NCBI GenBank assembly: GCA_910574455.1 | Contig: CAJSYZ010000005.1 | Location: 1,550,001 to 1,614,000, forward strand | Direction: 5' to 3' | DNA: 64,000 nucleotides | DNA from: Trichaptum fuscoviolaceum | Taxonomy: Eukaryota; Basidiomycota; Agaricomycetes; Hymenochaetales; Trichaptaceae | Shown: positions 11,640-21,248 of the stretch, one piece after another | Numbering within the stretch: the stretch's first letter is position 1 | Layout of the letters: the number at the start of each line of letters is the position of its first letter | Notes under the pieces: model-generated | Database searches by the model: none | Seen by the model: the letters and a program-made list of their open reading frames with translations, nothing else | What the model was told of the DNA's origin: nothing | Position numbers and translations under genes: made by a program

Positions 11640-12835
11640 GCCGAATATTAGTAATAGTAGTGGTAGTGGTAGTAGTGGTACTACCTCACGCGGAAGTTCG
11701 GTAGCGAGTAGTAGTACTAAGTAGTAGTAGCGAACTTGAAGCGGATCAGGCTCACGCTCGGCCTGAGGCTGTAGCCTGAGTGGTTCTAATCGGTAGAGCT
11801 ACTACTAGTAGTACTAGAAGTACAAGCTTGAAGATCTCAGTTAGTGGATGAAGTAGATCTAGAAGGCTGAAAGCTCACTCACCACCAGTGCCAGCAGTCT
11901 ACAAGTAGGATGAAATTCAGGTGGACTTCAGGATGAGAGGGCTTCAAGCTGTTGATGTGTGAAGTTGAAGAACAAGCCTAAGTACTAGACTCGGGCACGA
12001 CACGTCGCTCAGGCTCACTGGGGTGCAACGTCAAGTTGTGGGCATGGGGTACTCAGGCTACTAAATTCGGAACTTGAACTTGAACTAGTTGAAAGTCCGA
12101 CGGCTCGGAGTGGAAACGCTACTAGTACCTCAGGCTGCCACGTACTACTGCCGTGACTCCCGGGCCGTCGGAGTCGGACATCATGATCACTGCAACTCAC
12201 TGGCAGGCTGAATGATCCGACTCGGAGTTGGCATTCAAGTTGCGCGCGCCGACAACTTCAACTTGAAATTGAACTTGAATGCCACTGGCATGCCAGTGAT
12301 GTTTGGCGACTACTACTACCTACTATTAGTACTCACTGGCAGGGTACCGTACTACTACTAGCCACTGGCAGCTGAATGATCCAGTCTTAAGCAGCTTAAG
12401 CTTCCAGTTCTGTCCACTCAGACTGGCAAGTTGTCACAATCTCAACTTTACTACTACTACTAGTAGTAGTATACGGTTTGAGTCCGAGTTCGAGTCCGAG
12501 TCCGAGTCCGAGTCCGAGCCTGAGTTCAAGGCCGGACACCGGACCTGAGTGAGCTTGAAGGCTGGCCCAGCACTGGTGAGTGGCACTCAGGCTGTCCGGC
12601 CGGCGTGACGGCGGTACTTCAAGTTCAAGTTCAAGTTCAAGTTCAAGTTGGAGCCTCAGGCTGAGTCGGAGTCGGGTCAGAGTTCAACTTGAAGTTGACT
12701 CGTCATCAATTCAAGAACTTCAAGTTGAAGCTGAGCCGAGCCTCCTCCGACTTGGACTCGGAGTCTCACAGGCTTCAAGTTACTACTGCTCTACGCCCCG
12801 ACTCGTGAATGCCACCAACTAGAACTGAGGTTACT
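11640..12835. repeat. Composite short-motif repeat array, 1.2 kb
   Basis: This is a mosaic of four word families in both orientations: TACTACTAGTAGTA-like palindromes, (A)CTTGAA/TTCAAG runs, CTCAGGCTG, and CACTGGCAG/CTGCCAGTG. It includes a pure (GAGTCC)n-type run around 12480-12520 and a (TTCAAG)n run around 12615-12650. The array adjoins the start of the minus-strand element gene. Subterminal repeats of this kind are typical of CACTA-like elements, where transposase binds them. Open frames in this stretch are by-products of the repeats. Confidence 0.85.
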
Positions 12836-13155
12836 ACTACAAGAGGTAGTAGGCCTTTCGTTTCACTGTTGAGTTTGCTGTGTATACTCTCTTTTTTCTT
12901 CCGCCGCGCATCTGCCGACTCACTCACTCTGCCTGTCTCAGCATGCTCAAATTGTTCTATCGGTTTCAACGCCTTGCGCAGCTCACGTACGTCTGCACGA
13001 TACTTTTGTAGCTCCCTGTGGGTCGACGCGTTTCGGCTCGTTCGGCACGGCTCGTATGGAAACCCAGGGGGTAGGAGTTCGACCGCTTTTGCAGAGGACA
13101 CGAAACCACTACCGTCTACGCAATTTACTGCGCCCACAGCAGGTGGTTGCCCCAA
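12775..13155 (-). CDS. Possible uncharacterised coding fragment
   Basis: An open frame with a charged helical segment (HRELQKYRADVRELRKALK) and moderately protein-like composition. Its 3' part runs into the repeat array and no clear start or splice partner is seen. The plus strand is also open over the same stretch. I cannot name it and it may be debris. Confidence 0.2.
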   Translation of the reverse strand: MGQPPAVGAVNCVDGSGFVSSAKAVELLPPGFPYEPCRTSRNASTHRELQKYRADVRELRKALKPIEQFEHAETGRVSESADARRKKKESIHSKLNSETKGLLPLVVVTSVLVGGIHESGRRAVVT

Positions 13156-13329
13156 GTCTTGCCCCAGGCTTCTCTCGCAAATTTATCCCGACGCGTATCC
13201 CCTTACCGACTAAAGCAATGGCGAGCACACTGGGGCGCATGCGCACACGTCTACCTCCACAGTTGACAACACGAATTCCTTCAGCAATTGGTGATGGTAG
13301 AGTGATTACATCCGTCACCATATATCATG

Positions 13330-15107
13330 AGTGAACCTTCTCCAATGGACAGAGCTACGCCAGAGAGCTCATCATCAGTGGTGGCTGATGAGTGCAGGAC
13401 GTTAAAACTGGTTGCTGCACTTGCATCCGAGGTCTGTTCCTCCCAGGTTTTGAATCGCGAGACGCATCACCGACGTTTGGAATGTGCAAAGAGGCAAGTT
13501 ACTGAACCGGCGCTCACAGGCACCAGGAGGGGATGTGCGTGCGGTAATCAGTGAGCGAAAGCTTCTACTGTACTTCTCGAGTAAGTTGTTCTTTTATTTT
13601 TTGAATCATAATACTCACAGGCTTCTTCAGCTTTGGAGCATCGGCACGGGGAATGTCCATACGTTCTCCGAGAAAATCTGCATAAGATTTACGCCGAAAA
13701 TTGTATTGTCTTTTTTCTTGGGCGTGGGGGATTGGACACATCCGTTTGCGTATGGAATCTGCAAATGGGTATGATTTTCTTCACATTCATTCATCCCCGA
13801 CTCGTCAGTGACAACTTTTCAGTACGACTCCGACTTTCTTGTCACCGGAAGGAACGATGGCCGCGTCAGCTTCTTCTCGTTTCATCGTTCCTCTTTTCCT
13901 CGACCATCTCCAGCTCAACAATAAGCGGCCACAGGACTTGCACTGAGCAGTCAGGGGACGAGTCTCTATCCCTACCGTCTACACTCACCTCAGGGATCCC
14001 TGCTCAATCGACATCTAAGCCTAAGTTCGCCTGGCCTGAGCGGCGAAAGAGCCCAAAAACATGGGAAGGATGCTGAACAGCTACGCTCTCTCAACACATA
14101 CAACAGTGAGGAGAGAAAAGGTTGCGAAGTTGCGCGGTCGGATTCGTATATACGGGGCTATGTATCACCGGGCAGTTTGATGCGTCCCAATATTCCGCTT
14201 GCATGCACAAAGTCCACCAGACGTCGAAAAGCGACTCACAACTCAATTTGCAAATGCAGCGAAGGGAATGATTATAACTGCATTTTCGACATCATCCAAG
14301 TTGTCGTGTCCCCATTCCTTGCCAAACACCTCTGCCCCGCCACCATTGCCGCCTAAATGGAGAACGCTCGGTTTCAATGTGCAGTATGAGTTGATCGTCG
14401 GCCGACAGCGCGATTCCCTCAGCTCCGAGGACGAGAAACGCGCCTTCATGCAAATTACTCCTTCCGAAGCGGGTTGGGATGCATTCAAGTTCAAGTTGGC
14501 CCATTTCCCATTTTGGCACGGTTCTAGTTCAAGTTTCGGGTTGAGTACAGGGATGACTGGTTGTATGGTGAGTTACTCGTGGCTTTCTTCGAAATCCTTC
14601 TAGAGCTGATGGAGCAGCTTCTTGTGCAGTGGGTTGTATCCTCCCGACTTCTTCGGAGTTAACATGACTCATTTTCTTGTTCGTTTGTGCTTAAAATGAA
14701 AAGAAGCCTTATAATCAAGTCATCCGGAAGAAATCATTTGTTATCTCCTATCAGTTCAACTTGCGGTTTATCCAAGTCATAGTACAAAGCACTAATAGCT
14801 CCCTCTCTCTTTCTAGAAGAATGGGAAATCAGAAAACTGACTTCAACTACTTTGTATAAGTGTGAAGTGGGAGCGGGTATCGTCCCCAAGATCATCATCC
14901 AGCCATTCCACCGTGAATCATGTTCTCAAATCTTCGTACTATCCTTCTCATCCTCCTCTCCCTTGATTACGCACGCCTGCACCTCCGCACCGTCCTCCGC
15001 TTTCAGCTCGTTCAACGCTGGACAGCAAGGGCTCAAACGAAGGTACTTGTTTCATTCATATCAAGATCTGTACACTGACTTGTTGCTAGATACACAAGAA
15101 ACTGCAA
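13330..15107 (+). pseudogene. Gene debris including a WD40-like fragment
   Basis: Between about 13630 and 13910 one plus-strand frame reads GGLDTSVCVWNLQM, a typical WD40 blade end. A GT-AG intron ends just before YDSDFLVTGRNDGRVSFF, another blade-like string. The pieces are not joined to a complete propeller; upstream frames shift and stops follow, so I read it as a fragment. A further open stretch at 14199-14603 (starting MHAQSPPDVEKRL) has no recognised domain. The rest of 14600-15107 shows nothing firm. Confidence 0.35.
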
Positions 15108-15961
15108 ATGTTTCTTGATTTCCTCGGGGTACCACCAACACCTCTCTCCGAATTAGATGAATATAGGCCCCATAATATAGTTCCGATACAGTGTTGCACG
15201 GGCTTGGATGTGGACAACGCAATGACTGCAATATATGCATCTTTGCCACAGGTACCAGCTAGGAGATTTGTCTCGATCGACATCGAGTGGGCAAGTGGCG
15301 GAAAAGGGTCCAATCATCGCGTAGACCTCATCCAACTCGCAGTTCAAAACCAGGTTTATCTGGTCAGGACGCATACTCTTACTGACCTTCCTCCTACGTT
15401 GGCGCAACTCCTTGGGGATGGTACAGTCATGAAAGTTTCAGCTGGAATCAACGGTATGAATAACTTATCTTTTCTCCTGCGAGGTGGCCAACCAGAAGAA
15501 ATGGCAGGTGACGCAGTGCGTATAAAGCGCAAGTTTTGCACCTCTGTGCGCTCCTGTGTCGATCTGACAGATTGGGCGCGCGTTGTCTACCCGGAAGTCT
15601 GGCCCAAAAACCCGACCTGGTCCCAACTGCTCTTAAACCCTCGTCTCTGGTTCCAGCATCCGACTCCGACTGTCAAGCTCGAAAAAATAGTGGGAGAAGT
15701 ATTGAGGCTGAACGTCAAGAAGAGTAGTGAGGTCACGATGAGTGACTGGGCAGCTAACGAGCTATCAGCGGCACAAATACAATGTAAGTTATCATTTTGT
15801 TGCTCAAGATCAACCATCTTCAAGTTCTCACTTGCATGATCTGCTGTACTGGAATACTAGATGCTGCCATTGATGTTCACAGCACGTTTGCTGTAGCTTT
15901 GGCCCTGAGCCAAAGCCACCCACCCTTACCGGATAAGTACATCAAGAACTTCGAGGCTTGA
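15108..15961 (+). CDS. 3'-5' exonuclease-domain protein (DEDDy type)
   Basis: Predicted 3'-5' exonuclease of the DnaQ-like/RNase D fold. The ATG at 15108 begins MFLDFLGVPPTPLSEL. Motif I is FVSIDIEW (D-x-E). Motif II becomes GINGDAVRIKRKF only after removal of a 54-nt intron (15454-15507), which supplies the aspartate. Motif III is YAAIDVHSTFAV (Y-x3-D), formed across a second intron (15784-15860). The protein ends KYIKNFEA. All four acidic residues are therefore present. It is short (about 240 residues) with no helicase or RNA-binding addition, and its substrate is unknown. An upstream exon cannot be excluded. It stands between gene fragments, but its own frame is clean. Confidence 0.7.
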
Positions 15962-16430
15962 TCTAGTAGGCTGAGGCCCACCAGTAGCAGGTTTGACCAA
16001 ATGTGCTTGAGTTATCGAGTAAATTGTTGTGCACATGCTCTTGTCTTTCAAAGTTGCCAGGAGATTCATGATTAAAATTTATTATTGAATTGCTTTTTTT
16101 TTCCCGAATGATCACCGTAGTCTGAGGTATCAAAGTGGTTTGGAAGATGTCGCCAATGGTGTCTGTCTGCTGTGAGCAACCCAATGGATTAAATAGTTTT
16201 CAACACCACTATTAGTGCTTTTTCAAGACACTTCAAAGTTTTCAAGACAATTCAATATAACGCCCGGACGGGCCAGCTTTTTGCTGGCGATACCCGAACA
16301 CCTCTGGGCGTTAAGTAATCACAAGCTACATATTTTACCCAAGCGGTGCAGCAACTATTTTTCCTCCAATAGTAGTACTATGTCAGTGGCAGATTTGTCT
16401 GCTCTGATGCATTATATTATTTTATTATAT
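15962..16430. other. Intergenic, no gene seen
   Basis: AT-rich sequence between the exonuclease stop and the glucan synthase remnant. It contains a small inverted repeat at about 16271-16288 (GCCAGC, T-rich loop, GCTGGC). No coding or RNA gene is supported. Confidence 0.5.
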
Positions 16431-16436
16431 AGTCCA

Positions 16437-19310
16437 GTGTCAGAGCCAGCTTGTCCCCGTCAGGCTTCGCAATAACCTTCCGTACTCGCATTCCGCGCGC
16501 GCAAAGTAGTCCTCGCCTTCGGATACATCAGAGCTTGCTGAACCACGCCTTTCTAATTTCAAAGTGCGAGGAGGGAGCAGATGCTGCTCCAGAGGCACGA
16601 GTGTCGAATGGCTCCAAGCTCCAGGAGATCCAGTGATCGAGTTGTGTGGGCTGTCGTATGTGCTTCGGGTATCCCAGTTGGGTTGCGTCGGTTCTTCCCG
16701 ATGTTCAGCTTCACCATCAGAAGGTCTCCATGCTAAAGAGCCAGCGATCTGACGACTAGTAAAGTTAATGCTACGCTTGTGGAAGTCTCCCATGCGCTGA
16801 CGCCATTCAACAATCGGGAAACGCTGAACAGCCGAACGAGCACGCAAGATAGCATGTTCTTCTTCCGTAGACTTAAGCGCCATTTTTATTGTTTTCGTAA
16901 GCTGTGACAACATGTGTGCTGTTGAACTCGATTCGACAGGGAACCACTGTGTTCAAAGTCAGATTGCAAAACATTAGAAAAAACGAATGCAAACTTACCC
17001 AACCAGGCATGAGACCGAGACCACCGTATGGAGGCGAAGTAGTGAACTCTGGCTTTGAGTACACTCGGTTCGGGTACATCTCCATGAGACGAGCAAGCTT
17101 CTCCGCAGCGAAACGTCCATACAAGTCAATGGCAGGCCCGACACAATTCAACTGAATCGAAGGGTGTTTTTCCAGTCTGGCATTAATAAATGAGCAAACA
17201 TTCAATTACTTAGCAAAATAGGATTAAGAAATAACTTACAGCGAAGGCATCATGTCTGCAATAAGATCTACACCCTTTTGCTTCAACCAACAACCAATGA
17301 ACACGAATAGATCTGCCTAAGGATCCTGTGCAATACCAGCCCACTCCTGAGCCTGCTGCTTGAACTCCGTACATTTCGCCTCTGCTTCCTCATCAATCTG
17401 AATGTCCTTGATTTGAACAGGCTGTTCGTCCAAAGCAGCAATAACCGTTGGGTCCGGATTCGGGAGCGAGTCGACATGCTTGAGTGTCCAAAGCGCCGGG
17501 TAACGCGCCCACGACCGTTTACCATACTGTCAGAGACACCAGCGACACCGATCGATTTCTGGTGCACATTGATGAAGGATGCTGCGGCGTGGAGCAAGTT
17601 GAACGTGTTTCCGAACTGAACGAACGTGCTCCTTGCTGATATTGAACACCGAGCACACTTCCTTCATCTCCTCCTTCGTGCGGAGTGGCCACAACCCCTG
17701 GAGCTCCGCATTGTGGAGAGACAGACAGATGGGGAGGACCTTCGGGAGCAGATAGATAGGTGCGAGCGCACTGTGGTAGTCATTAATGTGGTAGATATCA
17801 ATCTGCGGGTAGCACCTAACGGTTGCTGCGATAGCCTGGTTCCATGTCGAGTAGAAGATAGCTGAGCTGATATCGTCATGCGCGCATGATACGGGTCCGC
17901 CTTTGTTTGTGCGCGGAAGACAGGCAAGTCGAGGACGATGTACGTGATGTTGTCGAGGACATGCGTCTCAACCTCGATAAGGTACGGGTCGCCGAAGATA
18001 ATGACTTCGATAGGTTCTGCAGGTTCGCCAGCAGGGTACTCAATGTCTTTAACCTTTGGTACAACCTAAATCAGGTCGATATCCGACATTGCCTTGCCCA
18101 TCAAATCACACCAAGACCACCGATCTTGACCTTCAACTTCCAATATGATCTCGTACTCCAAAGTCGCAATGAGCATGGTCCTCCGCTTATTCTTGTCTTC
18201 CGGCCAGCCAATGATGTCGCCTGTATGCGCGTGTCCATGGCTCGAGTGTTTCTCCGACATCGGCGCCACATGCAGGTCTTGCGCAGACTTCGAGCCCAGC
18301 GAGCCAATGACGGGGAAATTGTGCGAATGATCCGGCTTCTTTTCCGTGAGACCCCACTGGTTGTACTTGATCCCGTAGAAGCTCCACATGAAGATCGCCA
18401 CTGCCAATGTACCAGTGACAACCGGGATCGACAGGAGCAGCGCGTACATGATAGCGCCCACAGTGCTCTCCCCACGCGGCTCGAGGCTCCACCGCATCGT
18501 CGCGTCATCTACGACCAGCGTACAACGCGAGATGCGGGTGCGGCGGAGCACTGACGTTCAAGTAGTTGGGCGCAGCCAAGTTGGGCGGGAGGCGGTCATG
18601 ACGCCGTTGCCGTCCGTGTCACCGTAGAAGTAGTCATCGAAGCCAAAAACGTTGAGCTGTAGGTACGTCGGCCATGTACTCATAATTTCGAGCTCCCAGC
18701 GTCCGTCGGCGGTATTGTCCATCTGGAAGCTCACTCCTCTGTGGAAACCCCAGGTATTGAACGGACCACGAGCAAGGAACTGAGGAACACGGCACTGATG
18801 AGCATAGTTCCTGTCCGCATGTACAACAGTATAGGATGATGCAGCAATAGCAGACCAGCCTATTGCAAAATTGATTAGCAGATCACAGCACATACTAGTA
18901 TAAGAGTAAGAGCACTTACATTGCACAATAATATGCTCGCCCGCCCACCAATTCTCATCATTGTCAAACAAGCTTTTATCTATGCTCGTCACATCCTCAT
19001 ACGCCGTCCACGTCGTCCAGTTTTGACCATAATTCCACAAGAACCTGAACATATCTGCGCCCAGCGCCTGGTGCGTGAACGTGTACTTCCCAGAACCCGA
19101 GTCCAAGCCGAACGCATCGTTGTCGTAGTCCGCAGAGGGGAAGATCATAGGATTGCGCGCGGAGCCCTTGCGCACAAGGAGATGGTCGCGTGCATTCGTG
19201 AACGAAGTGCCGTCCTGCGAAGGCGGGTTGTTCACAATGATGTCGATGATTCCGTCCGACGCGTTAGGAATCTCCGCACGCAAGGCAGTCCACAAGCCCA
19301 GTTTGATTTC
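16437..19310 (-). pseudogene. ags1: Alpha-1,3-glucan synthase, 3' half, pseudogene
   Basis: Cell-wall alpha-1,3-glucan synthase is a large plasma-membrane enzyme with an extracellular amylase-like domain, a membrane segment, a cytosolic glycogen-synthase-like domain and a multipass C-terminus. Only the middle is here: DHLLVRKGSARNPM, YNYGQNWTTW-like and NYAHQCRVPQFLARGPFN of the late ectodomain; the membrane segment (YALLLSIPVVTGTLAVAIF); then synthase-domain pieces. Lesions seen: a frameshift and loss after LIATLEYEII; a TAG at 18066-18068 where the family has W before VVPKVKD; a one-base loss at the DDISSAIFYSTW motif; a frameshift after VAGVSD; a TAG before ADLFVF near 17325; and a deletion joining PPY directly to GGLGLMPGW, which removes the segment holding the E-x7-E catalytic motif. 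The N-terminal half and the C-terminal multipass region are absent. Confidence 0.9.
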
Positions 19311-19669
19311 CGTCTAATTTGAACATGGATGGTGGAGGAAGAGGCAATTGGCATTGCCGCACTTCAAGTTTTCTCAACTGGTTTCCTAATTCAAGTTTAG
19401 ATGTAACAAAAATCGTAAAAATTTTCCAAGTCCCATGTTACTTGAGCACTGAAATCCTGACTTGCATTCTGATGTACTGAGAGATGGCTTGCATCCTGAA
19501 ACACTCTTTATTTCAGTGAGTTAAGGCAATCAGTGTATTTTCAGACGAAGTAGCGACCCTTCAGACAGGTGCCAGCCAAATCAGGACGCGTCAGTCGCCG
19601 TAAGCAGAAAGTAGTTTCCCTGATGTCAAATGGCGCGTCAGTGTAAGTGATGCTTGACACGATACACTC
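19311..19669. other. Intergenic, no gene seen
   Basis: Spacer between the glucan synthase remnant and the plus-strand glycosyltransferase-like gene, and presumably the promoter of the latter. It holds a few CTTCAAGTT/AATTCAAGTT words like those in the repeat arrays. Nothing else is supported. Confidence 0.45.
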
Positions 19670-21057
19670 ATGGAAGCGTTGCCTTCGAGTTCATCAGTGG
19701 CACGGACTCCTGCTCTGGTTAGCACATCTGCATCAGGCTCAATACACAATCGTCTAGTGATATCTAACTCATCATCAGCACGTCGGTTGCGTGCTCTATC
19801 TGTGGTTGAATCTGACAACGAAAAGCTAGCTGAGGATTCGGTGATTGCCAAAGCTTCTTGTGACCCATCCCCAGCCCTCAATTCCCCGACATTACCATTA
19901 TATGATGTTTCGAGGAGTACTTCACACCAAAAGCAAAACATCTCATACTGGATAATATTAAGCTACGGAATACTTTCTATGTGTTTCTTCACTGCTCGTC
20001 TGCTTAATATCTCTCGCTTCTTGCAACATGCTAGTAGCAGCTTGGATGTGCCCTCAATGCCCCTCTTATCACCAATACATGACTTCTCTGCGTCTTATCG
20101 ACTATCTAAAATACTGCCTCTAAAACCAGATCCCATATCTCTCAGGCCCTTCGTAACTGAGTCCCTCACAAACGCGAACATCTCTGACGTAACAGCATGC
20201 TTGTGGACAACGGAGGAGGAGATACAGAAGTTGGAAAGATGGTCCGCTCATTGGAAAGGTAAGTCCAACAGTTGATAGAATGGCTTTCGAATCCAAATAT
20301 CTTCCAGGACCGATTTCTGTTGTGATTTCGACAAACAAGACTCCTGAAACAGTCGTAACGAAGCTTAAGGATTTCCAACATCCTATATGGTTTTCTGGTA
20401 ATATGGCGGTTCACATTGTTCAGAAATCCCCTCATAGCACAAACCCTTCGAACTCGTACCTGAACATCGCCAGATTGCTTGCTCACACTCAATATGTCTT
20501 ACTATTTCCGTCTTCGCCCCCGCTGCATCTTCTGGAGACAATCTACAACCATTCTATCTCCAAGATTACTTCGAACAATTCTGAAACGAAGCATCCGCAC
20601 CTCATAGTGCCAGAAAAGTTAACATCACATACATCATTTCCCTTTCATTTCTCTCCCCCCTTACTATTGGAACAATCTCACCCAATCTGGTGCTCTGAAA
20701 GATTCTTTACTGCTCCATCTCGAGAAGAAGACTGGGAAGAATGTATTTGGCAGTTCTGGCTAAACTCTCATGGATCACTCCAATCGTTCATCATTCCAAA
20801 CTGGAAAAACCAACCATCCCCGAAGACCCGTTTGCACAGTGGATCTGTGTTTGTAAGTTGGCTATGTTCTCTTATTCACCTAACCTTGTTCGCACTTACG
20901 ACTCCCCCAGAGGCACATTCATCAGCGTCTTAGTAGTCGATTTCGGCACGAAGCTTGTGTTCTTGCTGCTAGGAAACTCAAGGAAAAGGCGGAAGGTGGG
21001 AAAATGGATGCGCGGAAAGTCCAGTGGCTACGGAAGATATGCAGACCAGTTGAGTAA
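19670..21057 (+). CDS. Type II membrane protein, glycosyltransferase-like
   Basis: Three exons. The ATG at 19670 begins MEALPSSSSVART. A hydrophobic anchor (YWIILSYGILSMCFF) near residues 93-110 follows an about 90-residue serine-rich cytosolic tail, giving type II topology as in Golgi enzymes. The lumenal part begins ISDVTACLWTTEEEIQKLERW. Intron 1 joins HWKG to PISVVIST, and a second intron joins GSVF to RHIHQRLSSRFRHEAC. The protein ends RKICRPVE. The pattern of an opening strand, PISVVIST, SYLNIARLLAHTQYVLLFP and HPIWCSERFF resembles fungal glycosyltransferase family 49-like proteins, but no clear DxD follows LLFP, so catalysis is uncertain. Alternative: an inactive relative. Confidence 0.55.
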
Positions 21058-21248
21058 ATCATCACGATACAATGGACTTTAATGTTCAGTCGTCTCCCTA
21101 CTAGATTATGAATAATTGGAACAAGGACTCTTCGTGACTACGAAATCATAGATGATGCGTCTATAGATACAGTCATGGAAAATGGGATAAAATAAATATA
21201 ATGTAGCAGTCCGTCGTAAATGTGGGGAAACTCAAGAGATCAGATTCT

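Noticed and set aside
12580..12822. Serine-rich frame in the array
   Set aside because: Product of the TTCAAG repeat, which stays open in several frames.
3600..12835. CACTA termini of a complete element
   Set aside because: CACTA and TAGTG strings occur by chance in the arrays; no pair with matching inverted ends and a target duplication could be fixed by eye.
16266..16305. Hairpin with T-rich loop resembling a bacterial terminator
   Set aside because: The genome is fungal; intrinsic terminators of that type are not expected and the T run is in the loop.
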